NCBI RefSeq assembly: GCF_000003815.2
Contig: NC_049979.1
Span: 22,292,210-22,356,209, forward strand
Direction of reading: 5' to 3'
DNA: 64,000 bases
Source: Branchiostoma floridae
Lineage: Eukaryota; Chordata; Leptocardii; Amphioxiformes; Branchiostomatidae
Below are positions 50,101 to 59,900 of the stretch, one piece after another (the first letter of the stretch is position 1; every line of letters starts with the position of its first letter). The notes beneath the pieces are model-generated. The model was not told where the DNA came from. It saw only the letters and a list, made by a program, of their open reading frames with translations, and did no database searches. The position numbers were made by a program, and so were the translations under genes.

Positions 50101-52290
50101 TGCCAATACACGTATTTGCGTGACACGAAAAAACGACACTATCAGACGTTGTGACGTCAGCTTGGGATTTTCATGCCTAATGAAGCCTTGTCTGGTTATT
50201 GCTTGGAACACCTGTGCAGACAATCATATCCACCAGGTGACACACCAAAGGGCACCTCTCACAAATGACTCATGTGGGAAAGGTCTCCGGGGTGGCTGCT
50301 GAATACCTCCCTATCCAGACTACCTTGTTATGTGGATAGAGTAGATGGCGCCCCTTTGTGTCTCTGTGTGAACAAATGTCCGCTTTTCACTTCATACAAG
50401 GAAAGTGTCTGACATGTCTTAAAAGTGTTTGTCACAGCTTCGCAATATCTCACCGAAACCTTCCTCCGGCTGCCACAGCAGACCTCCGCATCAAAAGATT
50501 TAATTAAGTTGCCACATTAGAAATCACCATTGCTCACAGGTTTCTCTTGCTAATTAAAGTTGATCTGTACATGGAAGTACCCGGGCAGGTGTGTGACAGG
50601 CAGGTTCACAGTGGGCCACCTCCTGGGACACTTCATCAAACTCTGATTAAAGCTGCCTCCTCACGTCAACCTTGACAAAGTGCAAGGTCACGACAACAAG
50701 GAGGCATTGCTAACCTTACAAGTCCTCCATCTTGTGAACAACCTTGATTCCTGTTCTTTTCTCAACTGAAGTGTGAACCATCAAAGTGGCTTTCCTTCAA
50801 CTTAAGAAGATAAAGTACAGATGCCTTTTAAGTCTCCAAATAATTACTGCTTACAGAAGAAGTGGACACAATCAAGGAAGGCATGGTCAGTTGTGAGACT
50901 GAGCAGGTTAATCTGTGGCATTGTGTGCAACACTCAGGCACAAGTCAAATTTGATGAAAACAAGTTTGTAGTCAGCTATTCTCCCCACAGGTGTTACATA
51001 CCACCTGGGTAATGTTAAAGCTTCAACTAAGGCACTTAATGGCACAAGTAGAACTGCTTTAATCGGTCTTCGACAAACAGCAGTATCTCCTGCTAATTCA
51101 AAGGTGCACACTCTTAGGTAGCAACTTGTTGCTAACTTGGTTGGCATCATGTTAGACTCCCAATAATTAGAGGGTCTGTGAACCATTTTCCCTGAGCTAC
51201 TGTAATTCAATCTTAGCCAGCCCCCCTATTCAACAATACTTGTGAAGCGTCACTTTAATGTTACATAGCACGGTTATCCTGGATTCCATGTTCGGCATTA
51301 TTGACCGATTCTTCAAAACACACAGTTAATATGCTACATGTAGACTGCTAAAAAGTCATAACGGATTATCTTGTTGTGTTGGTGTTCGTAGGCCAGTTCT
51401 ACCAACAGACATACACAAATCTAGACAGTGTAACTTTGCTTGCATATTATTGGAACATTCATCAATTGACCTTCTTGAATGTACTGCTAACTTAAGCATT
51501 ACTGGCACTTCTATATTTATGTTTAAGCCTTTCCAGAACCCAAAACAAGTCACGATATATCCTGGACCCTCAATAAAGTAGGCTAAGTATAGCCCTAGCC
51601 TGGTATCCAGCCGTATTATAGCTCCCGAGTCTCTTCTTTCCTCTCCGCAAAGGAGAGACTTGGGAGCTATAAATATGGCTGGATACCTGGCTAGTGTAGC
51701 TCATGTCGGCAGTACCACTCACCTGTCATGTACATGCATGTAGTCCCACGTTTTCTGCACACCATTCTACATTGAACAAAAGAAGAAATTAGTGGTATTA
51801 AATAAAACTTTAATATGTCATCTCAATGAGCAAAGTCAAATTCACAAAGTTTGCAGACAATAATGGGGGTCTGCTCGCCATTATATGTTAAGCGTAATCA
51901 GCTGTTCTATAACTACCATGTTAATTCATACATGGACAGCTCTAACTCCACACAGCATGCAGTAGTTTCTGGGAATTTCTCTCGGAACCTGATAAATTAT
52001 GCGTAAAACACAATCACAAACTTGTCCTGACTTATCGGATTATCGAATATTGTCCAAAGTCACACACAGTGCACGTCAGACAGAGGTAAGGCTCAGACTG
52101 GTGTGACACAGGCATTTTTGTCAGGCTTTCTATTTTGTCTGGTTTCCAAAAATCTAACCAGAAATCGTGACCATAGCAACAATGTCCAAAACACAAGATA
52201 TCAAAACTGGAAGTTCTAGAGCAGTACCAAAGAAACCTGCTAGGGGACCCAAAATCATTTATTATCAACATCTACTCCCATACCAAATAT

Positions 52291-52324
<34 letters not shown>

Positions 52325-55300
52325 CAAACACTGTCTAAAGCATTTACCTTCTTGGCGAAGGTAAAAACTGTGACAACTACACATCTCTGGTTCTTTCTTC
52401 TTAGTCTTCCTAAGTCATCATCAAATATGTTTCAGCAGATGCAGGGCAAAGATAAGAAGCCACGTCATGTACATGTGCTGTATGAACTAGTCAAAGAAGC
52501 TACTGAATTTAAAAATACACACACATAAAAAGACGTCAACAGATACTAAGTGCTGGGAACAACAGCTTGTTGACAGCAGATGGCGCACTGTATGGGTCAA
52601 ATCATTGTGACTTTTATATCTTACTGTTATTAAATAAAAGACAATGAGTGCATGACACCTGTTTTTGCTTTTATTTGATAAAAAGAAAATGCTACGGCCA
52701 TTTTACACATTGAAAGTTGCAAATTGTGGCACAGAGGCCACAGTCACAATGTTGTATGTTAGAACATTGATAAACCTTGATAGATATGTATTACATAAAC
52801 ATACATGTATTACAACCCTTTAATCTTATCAGGTGTGATAGATTTTATGGAACCAGATGAGCAGGCTCAGATGAGGCTTTAAAGAAAGCTGATAAATAAT
52901 TCTTGTTTTTTTTTTTCCTTTCTAAAAACTTTTTATCCAAAGAATAAGGGAGTTAAGCTTTTATAATTAGCAACATTTGCAAAATAGACACACAAAGAGC
53001 AAGATACGGTCTAACTGTCTCAATAGAAATTCAATGTAGCAATTGTGAAGATTTAGCATCTATGACAGTACAACGATTTGGAGACCATGAGACCCTCTTA
53101 ATTGCCAGCAACAGATGGCAAGAACACCTGATGGGTACTATCAGAGGAATCAGGAGAAGTCATTTGATCCACCTCCTGTGAAGCCCTCCTGATAGATATC
53201 TTCCTATGGAATAGATCCCTTCCTATAGCCACAATTTCAGACAATTATGGCAACAATCATGGATTGGTCCTGGTGGCAGCAGACCATGAAAGGGCACAGT
53301 ACCACCTGATTCCTTAATAGCCAGCAGCTTGGAACTGATGGAGCAGAAAATAGCTCCTTACTGTTGGGAGGCAAAGTTGACACCTTCCACATTCATGATT
53401 CCCCTCAAGGTGTTAAGACATTTGGAAGTAGCAAATAGAGGTAACATTAAAATACCTGTTGTCCAGCAGAATGATAAGAACATTAATGATCTTCAGCTAT
53501 TTGTAAGGTAGAATTTATAGCTGTAAGGAATGGAAAAGATTTGTATACATTTAAGTTTATGCCAAAGAATTTTTCCCAGGCCAGTCATTGCTTCTTGTCT
53601 TTGTGTGGGCTAATCAGTACTGCCACAGGTGCGCACTGGGATTACGTATGGCAGTCACATCAAAGATAAATACTTCAGCTCTGTGCTGTACAGTATGGCC
53701 TGGCTTTCTTCAACTTAAGGAGAATGTCTCCTGATATGTTAGCTTTATAAGCTCCTAAACATGCAAACATTGCAACTTGAGCTGCACTGAAGTGTCTGTA
53801 GATGGGAGCCCAGGCTATGTTGTTCACAACCTGCCAGATGCCCCTTGTTATCTGCAGTCATCGCCCCATTTCCGCCAGCTCCTGACTGCTTCCTCCCCAT
53901 GTGAGGTCTCTTCATCTTCAATCAGTAGGGGGGAGGGGGGCTCATATGGTCCCCCACTGTCCACCATCTGTCACCATGCTCACTTAGCAGCACAGGGACA
54001 GGTCAGCCAGGGGTGAGTCCTCCACCCTGGTCATGTCAATCTCACCCCTCCATTCCTCCCGGCCAGGACCACCACAACAAGGATGTAGTCTACTCCACAC
54101 AATCAAAGGCAGTAGAAAACAAAACCTCCCAGCTTGCCTGCCCGGCTCTGCCCTGGGGCGACTTGCTGCTGTTTGGGAGCCTTGTGTTCCCACACACCTA
54201 CACAACCATATCAAATCGGGAGAAGACAAGAACACATGAAATCTCCAATCTGGACATTCCACATAGTCCCAGTAGTCAGCGCTGGTTTAGGTCTTGTTAC
54301 AGCACACAGCACTAGTCAAGACAGCCACATGGCTCCAATTTACTCCTTTACCCTCTTGACCTTTCTGTGTAGATAGGCTAATGGTCAACTGTTTCTGCTA
54401 AAAAGGGTGGTCTCATAATCTCTTTACAAGTGTTTTTTTCCTCCACAGTCATCTGTCCACATTTTCCAACATCAAACAGTGCCCTAGCTTTTCCTACTTG
54501 AAGTTGTCATCCTGCCATGATTGGTCAGACTGGGACAGGCCCAGGCAGGCCACAGTGCTTGTACAGTCTATGGTCAGGTGTACAAACTGTTTGGGGTGCC
54601 TGTTCCCCCTCAGCAGGAGAAAGCACACATTCCACTCCCAGCCCTGGGACCCATCAGCACCTCATCATTTCTTCTGTCTACTGCTTGTTGGCCTGAATCC
54701 AACTATAGCCTTCCTTTTTCTCTTACATCTCATTATCATAGATCACCTAGGTTCACACCACCTTACAAACCAAAAGGTATCCACACTGTTTATCTTTTAA
54801 CACATATTGTTTGTTGTTGTTTGGTTTATCAGGAACTACCTATATCCACCTATGATCCTGATAGTATGACAGATCTTTGCATTTCAATAACACCACTTTT
54901 AGTTTTACCATCTTGCCAGCAAATGCCAGCTCCCCTAAGGTCAGCTGCTAAAGCTGAAGTTTAGAGAGAAAAAAAACAAAAAGAGATTATCAGCATCAAC
55001 TTAAACCATAGACCTTGTCTTGTCAAATAATAGATACAAAGAAGAAGAACAACAACCCTCTTCTTGTCACATCTTAAAGTATCTCAAGTACTCAGTATCA
55101 TTGTGACACTGCCTTTGAACAGCTTAGTTTCAACCTTTGGTTCTGACTTTGAAGGAGAGTCTTTCTCTGCCATGTGAAATGGGGCATGCTGCAGTAGTGC
55201 AGGTGGTCAAGCCAGCAGTACTCAGACTCTCATCAATTACATGCCCAATGAGATCTAATGACCTGTCCTCACTTGTTGTATCCAGAGTACTGAGAACCCA

Positions 55301-58300
55301 AAATTTGCCCAAGCCACAGACTATATAACAATGGCTTTGGTTAACAGGTAACTCCATCCACGGCATATAGGATGTCCACTATCACTGCACAATGTACCAC
55401 ATTGTTCTATGTGGGCAGGTGGGTGTACATCCATGCTGAAAGAACCATTGTTTTCTCCCAAGCTTGTTTGTTGAAGAATTTGTAGAGCTTGTAGACTCTT
55501 GGCAGGTGCAGTCAACTATGGATAATCGTGGTTTTCCCAGTGTGAAGAGGTCAGACTCATATACCCAAACATCCCACCAGAGTATTTAGCACATCTAGGG
55601 TTCACTATCCCCTATTGGGGAAATGTCAGCTTTGGAATGGGGGGTGGGTCAGAAGGGCAGGGTGTAGTGCTAGGACAAGGACATACATAATTGGAAGGAA
55701 GGAATATTAAAGACCAACCAATAATCTCACCATGTCCCCCTGGGCTCTGCAGACTAACCTGACCTGCCACTGGTATCAAAGGACCACACAACAACAGATC
55801 CTGGATTTAATAATGCTACCTTGTCACGACCTATTATGGAGCAGGGCTAGTCCCATGCCTTACTACTGCTCAGGTGGATTTGGCATATACAAATGCAGTT
55901 TAGAAAAAAAGTCAGTAAATACACTATTAGTATGTGCTGCAGTATATACCCTGGCAAAGCTTTGGGAAAATATTGACCTCTAAATCAATCCTTCTGTTGA
56001 TAAGAAATAAATCAATCAGGATCGCAGACAGCAGTACAGGCCACCTACTGGTAATCCTGAGTCAATAAAAAAAGTACACCAAACATAGTAGCAGGGGAAA
56101 ACATGAGAAAATGTTGTACAAGCATCATATGAAAACTGAATCACAAAATTCTTGTATATACAAGTAATACTGCTATGATTCAGTGTCTAGTTTTTGCCAC
56201 TTTGGCACGCTCTCAGCTCACGCAGGTGTGTTTGCAACATACACCATAGCTTCCTTGTCCACAACTCTGGTACATGAGCGCTCCTAGCTACACAGACTGG
56301 TACTGCACAGAGCACAATGTGGTTTCAAATGTATGTTTGTGAATACAAGGAGCCTGAAGGAGGTGAATACCATAACTCGAAAACTTGTGGACAGATTTTT
56401 ATGATTATTCGTTTGTTGGTAAGGAGTGGAAAAAATTGAATTTTGGGATCACAGCAGCTTTCCATGGCACTGCAGCAGAACTTCCACTTTTGATATCTCA
56501 TGTTCTGGATATGCTACTGTCATCAATGGTAGGTACATGTTGCTCTCGTCCTGAGGTAGAGTAAATGGTGTAAGTTTGAGCCCACTGGCAGCTTTCTTTG
56601 GGACTGTAGTGGGTCTTTTTTTAACTTTGCAAAAGGACAACCCAAGCAAGGTTTTGTGGATTTTCATTGTTTTGGTAAGTAGGTACCTTGGATAATGATC
56701 AACATCATAAATGCATATTTATGCAAACATTTAGACTAGGACTTCCAAACATATGAAATGTCAACCGGACAGAGAGGATATGTTGACGAAGGTAAGACAT
56801 CCAGGTAATAAGATTTGCCAAAAAGCAGTTACTAAAGCAACTGGATATGACTTTGGAAAGTAGCTGTCTGAAATGTAGTAGAGACCATTTGTTTGCAAGT
56901 TGAGTATTTTTTCTGTACATCTTTTGTAAGGATTATTTATTTTTCTTTTGATCTGTAATCAGGTCTGTGTGTCACTGTGTGTATGTTTGTTCATTATTCA
57001 AACCTTGGAAGATTCACCTTATAAGGGGTTGCAATAAAGCAATCAAGTATGCAGCTGTTTGACTGCAGGGGGCATGAACTCGAGGTTAGTAGTTGGCTGT
57101 TGAAAACTTGAGCCGGATGGATTAGGTGCTCCCTCTATCAAATTTTGAAAATACTGCAATGTCTTATTGGATATTCAAATGGTACAGCAAGAAAACAAAA
57201 AGACAAAGGTGAAATGTCAGGGGAGGAGCTTTATGAAAAGATAGAAATGGAAAAGAAATATTTGGAAGATGTGTTGTTATCTCTTGATTATTCATGTTTT
57301 GGACATTTCCATTTCAAAAACAAGTGACCGTAGGTATTACCGTAACACCGTAACATACTAGATGTGACGTATTTATGGTTTCCACCATGCCTGTTGCAAC
57401 AATATATATCATGCCAATGATATGGACAGTCACAGACAGACAAACTAGAAAGGCAACATTTTTGAAAAAAATGCAGGATGTTTGCGATGGGAAAAGAAAG
57501 GAAAAATCGCAAGAAAAGAAACAGCTAGAAAGGCAAAATTTTCGTGAAAATGCAGCAAGTCTTTCCCCTGGCCTTTTGTCAAGCTTCTTACACACAACAG
57601 TATGCCATTAGGTGCCCCTATAGTAGTGCTGTGTGCCTATGTAAAGCTGAAACTCATGATTCAGGTTCAGGTCCAGACTCCAGTCTAGAGATTCAGGTTC
57701 AGGTAAACAATTCTTGTCTGTACCATATCTGATACAACTTACAAGTCCAAACATTTTTTTTAAATCATCGGGGGCCTTCAAGATCAACTCGCTATTACAC
57801 ACAATGCAGGATTGGACAGGTTTTAAAATTCACTTGCCCTTATTCGACTGGCTCAAACCAACTTCTTCATTGGCCCGAAATTTAAATGACATACAACACT
57901 GTATTTCTATGCATTTTTACTTGAAGCAAGAAAATACTTTTATTTTTCAGCAAAAGAACAACAACACTTGAAACCATATAACAATGTTATAACTACAAGA
58001 CCAAGGAGTAGAGACTCTTCCAGCTTCCTAAATCTATTCTGTGCACAAATATCATGAAGTTACACAGGCTTTTTATTGACATCATATTAATTATAACTTG
58101 AATCCGACGACGACCATGTTGGCAAGAAATTGAATTAAACAGTAGCATCTTCATGTGTTTTACAAATGTAACGCTGAAATCCAACATGGCATAGATGACG
58201 TCAAATGACAAGCCTGTATAGCAAGTGACAAGAAGCACCATCATCTTGCTTTACTGGTGTCTCGCATTATAATAGATTAATTCAAAGTACATAATGAATT

Positions 58301-58705
58301 TACAGTACACCATGCTTAAATTGCATTAAGTCTGGACTAGACAATCACTGGCTGTAAGAGAAATGGAAGAAAAACAAAAGAATTGCTCGAGTTCAGATTA
58401 GGGTGCCTTAATTCTTGAAGACTGTATAACTATTAGGTAATTTACCCACTCCCTTCTTGATCAAGGTTGCAAGTTTCAGTTCTGCCTGGTTCTTCACAAT
58501 TATTCAAAAGCAGAACTGAAACTGGCAGCTTGCATACGACGTTTGTGCACTATCTGTGACATCGCTGTTGAAACCGATGTTTTCATGCTGTGATGACTTG
58601 CTAACATTGCATATTAGTACCCACCTGAGTATATTTAACTCGTTTCGGCCGCAGAAACCTCGAATTTGTACATGGGACAATTTCTACACTGTGGATGTCT
58701 TCCAT
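28859..58705 (-). CDS. NUDT14: NUDT14, UDP-sugar diphosphatase (five coding exons, complete)
   Basis: Nudix hydrolase that splits UDP-glucose into UMP and glucose 1-phosphate, a cytosolic Mg2+-dependent reaction in characterised orthologues. Exons: 58705-58625, 51766-51723, 46309-46245, 44070-43857, 29102-28859. All have GT-AG borders and compatible phases and sum to 648 bp (215 residues plus stop; human about 222). Recognisable blocks: RFLRPKRVKYTQ (16-27), NGVQKTWDYMHVHDS (28-42), YLVKQFRPAIY (56-66), Nudix box 99-121 (GIVDKDVSLKEIAQSEILEE then VGF), and TLFYAEVTDDMR with GGGVKEEGEMIDVVELPL in the last exon. The metal-binding EE pair (117-118) is present; the usual Arg before the first box Glu is Ser113. 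The gene lies directly upstream of Jagged in the same orientation, as in human JAG2-NUDT14. The introns total about 29 kb, long for such a small enzyme. Confidence 0.95.
29101..29263. repeat. Tandem duplication with partial copy of NUDT14 exon 5
   Basis: A unit of about 62 bp covering the exon 5 acceptor and adjoining intron is present twice (29101-29160 and 29161-29223). It is followed by a 44-bp copy (29220-29263) of exon sequence 29032-29075. In the clearly matching coding part only two bases differ, both at silent third positions (Tyr TAT/TAC, Thr ACA/ACG). The copy then runs into an assembly gap. Confidence 0.85.
29321..29724. other. Assembly gap (404 N)
   Basis: Run of N. It is flanked on the left by a poly-G run and the duplicated NUDT14 exon fragment, which suggests the scaffold was joined across a difficult or heterozygous region. 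Confidence 0.99.
29915..30635 (+). CDS. Putative terminal exon of an unrecognised plus-strand gene with octapeptide repeats
   Basis: An open frame from just after the stop at 29907-29909 to the TAG at 30633-30635. It has no ATG near its start, so if coding it is a 3' exon; the AG at 29913-29914 is a possible acceptor after a pyrimidine-rich stretch. It reads a short lead (ADTQPIATHDDQDTTG), then 17 octapeptides of the type ENVQ(D/H)TTG or ENGQDTTG plus one five-residue unit ENVQQ. The tail is basic, with VKRILRQPARCRKRVARA, a Pro/Thr-rich stretch, and a Lys/Arg-rich end (RRTSRTRKRTRKLDL). AATAAA follows at 31016. All length changes keep the frame. The minus strand is also open through the repeat, so openness is weak evidence. 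The family is not recognised. It could instead be a non-coding minisatellite. Upstream exons may lie in the gap. Confidence 0.4.
30000..30422. repeat. 24-bp minisatellite, 17 full units plus one 15-bp unit
   Basis: Units are GAGAACGTCCAGCACACC or GAGAACGGCCAGGACACC, each followed by ACCGGG. From about unit 9 on, the two types alternate strictly, giving five 48-bp dimers (a higher-order repeat). The array is GC-rich inside an AT-rich intron. Confidence 0.97.
31016..31021 (+). terminator. Poly(A) signal AATAAA
   Basis: AATAAA followed by a GT-rich stretch (TGTTGATTTGTTTAG), about 380 bp after the stop of the repeat-containing open frame. It supports a plus-strand transcript ending near 31040. 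Confidence 0.5.
31068..32340. repeat. 215-bp satellite, six tandem copies
   Basis: A fixed landmark (TTGAG before TTTCCGT) recurs at 31086, 31301, 31516, 31731, 31950 and (degenerate) about 32155, giving spacings of 215, 215, 215, 219 and 205. Copies 2-4 are nearly identical; the outer ones diverge. Every full copy carries the short hairpin GTGCGG-GT-CCGCAC (A for one G in the first copy). On the minus strand each unit also shows an acceptor-like TTTCTTTAG and a donor-like ATTG|GTAAGT about 115 bp apart. Confidence 0.95.
32824..32920 (+). promoter_or_regulatory. ATGGCGGC start-like/YY1-type site, possible first exon
   Basis: CCATCATGGCGGCGG at 32819-32833 fits the YY1 consensus (ATGGCGGC) often found at the 5' ends of metazoan genes and has a good start-codon context. 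From ATG 32824 the frame reads MAADFSVPSTEPRSAVPAG and stops 14 codons later unless spliced at one of two weak GT donors following GCAG. The surroundings are CpG-rich for this intron. A downstream partner exon was not found, so this could be only a regulatory site. Confidence 0.3.
34500..34700. promoter_or_regulatory. Candidate intronic enhancer
   Basis: Low-repeat sequence with dense motif-like words: CAGCTG (E-box) at 34640-34645 immediately followed by a perfect kappaB-type GGGAAATTCC at 34651-34660, with TAAT- and ATCA-type words upstream. Proposed from appearance only; no alignment is available. Confidence 0.25.
35800..36020 (+). repeat. Dispersed repeat family, copy 1
   Basis: Contains the family core: CCCCTAGAGGCTTTTTTGGA then ACTGCAGCAGAATGTCAGG, followed by a TTTCAATATCTTGTGCTG block. 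Eight copies of this family lie in NUDT14 introns, six in this orientation. Confidence 0.6.
36926..37133. mobile_element. MITE with 37-bp terminal inverted repeats
   Basis: The left end TAGTTCACCTTAATCCGTGG and the reverse complement of the right end TAGTTCACCTTTATCCGTTG continue alike through GGTAACCTATAT, matching over about 37 bp with roughly three to four differences. It is 208 bp long without coding sequence, as expected of a non-autonomous DNA transposon. A flanking target-site duplication is not clear beyond TA. Confidence 0.8.
38341..38400 (+). mobile_element. Retroposon-like 3' tail
   Basis: GTTGTGCAATAAACTTTGAC followed by TTGACTTGAA: an AATAAA embedded in a short TTGAC-type tandem tail, the usual look of a 3'-truncated LINE or SINE end in invertebrate deuterostomes. 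The body of the element is not recognisable. Confidence 0.4.
41400..41600 (-). mobile_element. Retroelement fragment with CTGAAGAAGG...GGCCGAAA signature
   Basis: On the minus strand 41466-41438 reads CTGAAGAAGG, then TCGGAGTGTTCGGCCGAAA. This word recurs in untranslated parts of metazoan retroelements, among them Penelope-like elements that carry hammerhead ribozymes. An adjacent palindrome GAAGTC-n7-GACTTC lies near 41510. No reverse transcriptase frame is nearby, so this is a remnant. Confidence 0.4.
43337..43780 (+). repeat. Dispersed repeat family, copy 2 (diverged)
   Basis: Begins GCCAAGGAGGTTATGTTTTT, the head sequence of the family, and continues with the CATGATTTTAAGC and GACAGCTCCTGAGCCTGGG blocks. 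Confidence 0.55.
43857..44070 (-). CDS. NUDT14: NUDT14 exon 4, Nudix box
   Basis: A 214-bp exon between the acceptor CTCCCTGCAG and the donor TACAG|GTAAGC. It encodes IYMNTYHRLHGNPEEKDG, then PGSEGVTYELCAG, then the Nudix box with catalytic EE. Phase 1 in, phase 2 out. Confidence 0.95.
44800..45120 (+). repeat. Dispersed repeat family, copy 3
   Basis: Core CCTGGCAACTTTCCAAGGTA then CTGCAGCAGGGCATCCAG, followed by TTTTATGTTCTGAACATCC. Confidence 0.6.
45479..45790 (+). repeat. Dispersed repeat family, copy 4
   Basis: Core GGGCCTTCTGGAAGTTTTCC then ATGGTACTGCAACAGGGG, followed by GGCAGCTCTTGGGCTTGTGA. Confidence 0.6.
46245..46309 (-). CDS. NUDT14: NUDT14 exon 3
   Basis: A 65-bp exon between the acceptor TGTCTTTCCAG and the donor CCAG|GTGGGT, encoding VVILIYNPKRQVFYLVKQFR and P. 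The LVKQFRP block is a NUDT14 hallmark. Confidence 0.92.
47071..47410 (+). repeat. Dispersed repeat family, copy 5, with internal 53-bp tandem duplication
   Basis: Starts TCACCGAGAAGGTTACATTT. A block ATGTGTAGATGGATTGTC...GAGACCTCGA occurs twice in a row (about 47138-47242). Core GGGCCCTCTAGTAGG and GTACTGCAGCACAGCTTCC are present. Confidence 0.65.
47488..48860. repeat. Array of diverged ~220-bp units rich in inverted octamer motifs
   Basis: Successive units share CATGACGATCCGTCAAC, CTCATTAATTATGCAAAT, CAGCTACATATG-GACAAGT and TATCATGGAATG blocks; roughly three and a half units lie between 47980 and 48860, with a more distant relative from 47488. Each unit holds ATTATGCAAAT and its inverse ATTTGCATAAT 8-10 bp apart, for example at 48387-48394 and 48404-48411. 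At least ten ATGCAAAT octamers (POU/Oct consensus) occur in total. Confidence 0.75.
48860..49230 (-). repeat. Dispersed repeat family, copy 6, ending in a CA-rich microsatellite
   Basis: Same family inverted: AAAGCCGCTAGGGGGCCCA appears twice (near 48908 and 49042), followed by ACCTACCAAATATAATCGGG, a CA-rich run (about 49149-49175) and CATTCTGGCAAAGGTAAT. Confidence 0.7.
51595..51694. mobile_element. Foldback (MITE-like) element, 40-bp arms
   Basis: Left arm 51595-51633 (CTAGCCTGGTATCCAGCCGT...) and right arm 51655-51694 are reverse complements with only a few differences. The 21-nt centre can itself pair (CTCTCC/GGAGAG). It lies 29 bp below the NUDT14 exon 2 donor. A related fragment is at 18223-18274. 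Confidence 0.85.
51723..51766 (-). CDS. NUDT14: NUDT14 exon 2
   Basis: A 44-bp micro-exon after the acceptor CAATGTAG, encoding NGVQKTWDYMHVHD plus two bases of a Ser codon, ending at the donor ACAG|GTGAGT. Matches human NGAQKSWDFMKTHDS. Confidence 0.92.
52140..52375 (-). repeat. Dispersed repeat family, copy 7, with (CA)n at 52291-52330
   Basis: Core AAACCTGCTAGGGGACCCAA, ATACCAAATATCACACAC and the end block CTTCTTGGCGAAGGTAA. The microsatellite sits at the same place in the element as in copy 6, so it is part of the repeat. Confidence 0.7.
56340..56690 (+). repeat. Dispersed repeat family, copy 8
   Basis: Core CAGCTTTCCATGGCACTGCA then GCAGAACTTCCACTTTTGAT, followed by ATCTCATGTTCTGGATATGC and the TGTAGTGGGTCTTTTT block. 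Confidence 0.65.
58625..58705 (-). CDS. NUDT14: NUDT14 exon 1 (start codon)
   Basis: Twenty-seven codons from ATG at 58705: MEDIHSVEIVPCTNSRFLRP then KRVKYTQ, ending at the donor CAG|GTGGGT. It aligns with the human start (IEGASVGRC...YLRPLTLHYRQ). It is too short and too far from the other exons to show up as an open frame; found by searching for the LRP-x-YTQ block. Confidence 0.9.
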
Positions 58706-59861
58706 TTTCTCTTTCCCGGGTCGGCAAGTAATTAGAACGCAACAAAACGTTTCCTACCACCATTTCCTTTTTATCCACACATATCTAATAGTTACCCAGC
58801 ACAATGTACGCTACGATAAAAAAGTACATAACTGGTTTGAAAAAGATCAACATTTATGGCATCAATAAATCTTATGAACGGCTCAAGCTGACGACATTTT
58901 ATCCTATCTTACTGATGCGGTTTTTAGGCCAAAGTTCAATCGTGCTGGTCAAAGTTCAATCATGCAGGGGTCAGTGGAGTTCATCTTGGTGAAAAGTTGT
59001 TTTGCAAGTTTCGTCGTATCTACACGGTAAGATATTTCTGGAATTTTTAAAAACCATACCTGAACACTGTCTTGAATTGCCCTTGTTCTACCTGAAGGAT
59101 AAAGACCAGCATATGCATTGTGCTTCCTCTGTTTGTATTTATAGATTATTCTTTTGAAACTGGGTGGACCGTTGGGCATGGGAGGGGTGGGCTGGGCCGT
59201 GTGTGGGCATATGCAACCGGAAAAGAAAGCTAGGGCGTTGGGTTTAGAGTCTCATTCATGAGCTTTTTTATTACATTGTGAGTACTGTAAAAAGGCTCAG
59301 GTGAGCTCATTCATAATGAACATTAACTGGAAATGCGCCAAGGTCATTCATTCTACAGACAGCTACAAATTATGTAACTAGCCCTGACCACTCTTAAATT
59401 CATTATATGGGGATGTATTTGCTTGTACATGTATATATATATAGTGGCCCCAATAGAGTCGTGGAGGGCTGCATTAGAAAATGGTTTCTGGGTTTCCGGT
59501 GCTTGAAGATCTCCCATTCCTCAGTGATTTTTTTGCATGTCCCAGGCTTCCCTGCAGTCTTACCTACTGGGCAGGGGCTTTCGTGATCTTCGGTTCCTAA
59601 AGCAGTCTGCAATACAACCACTGTCAACCTTTGCTGATAGAGCAGAATATGCAAAACTGTTCCGGGTTGCCATCTTGCTTAACTCTGTTTGGGACCACCT
59701 CCAGGCAACTTTTTGTAGCCTTTCCGGTTATCGTTGTTTTTGGCGATTTAAACTAGGTCTTAAGTTTAAAATACGGTGGATTCCTGGGTATTTTCACACT
59801 ATAGATAGTTGGACTGATGACAACAGCTGCAGTGCTAATCAGAGATATCCCTCTCTTCCAG
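58706..59861. promoter_or_regulatory. Divergent intergenic region between NUDT14 and C6orf120
   Basis: The two start codons face away from each other about 1.2 kb apart, so this interval must hold both 5' ends. It contains an ETS-type CCGGAA at 59217-59222 next to a GGGGTGGGCTGGG (GC/Sp1-like) stretch. The C6orf120 acceptor CTCTCTTCCAG at 59851-59861 implies a non-coding first exon upstream that I could not place. Confidence 0.45.
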
Positions 59862-59900
59862 TTAGCTTCATGTTTAGCTAAAGTCTCATCATCACTCATC

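Larger units (their letters stand above)
46310..51722 (-). other. NUDT14 intron 2
   Basis: Contains dispersed repeat copies 5 and 6, the octamer-rich array and a foldback element. Near 50480-50580 a short stretch carries two TAATTAA-type homeodomain words. No coding exon recognised. Confidence 0.7.
51767..58624 (-). other. NUDT14 intron 1
   Basis: Contains two dispersed repeat copies and the CA microsatellite. A GC-richer part at about 53.8-55.0 kb is open in several frames but shows no recognisable protein family or splice-bounded exon, so I leave it as non-coding. Confidence 0.65.

Noticed and set aside
53777-54964. Cluster of overlapping plus-strand frames as a gene
   Set aside because: Several frames and both strands are open in a C/T-rich stretch, with no recognisable domain or consistent exon borders.
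58949-59179. 76-codon minus-strand frame upstream of NUDT14 as its first exon
   Set aside because: The NUDT14 start is better explained at 58705, where the sequence aligns with the known N-terminus and splices in phase.
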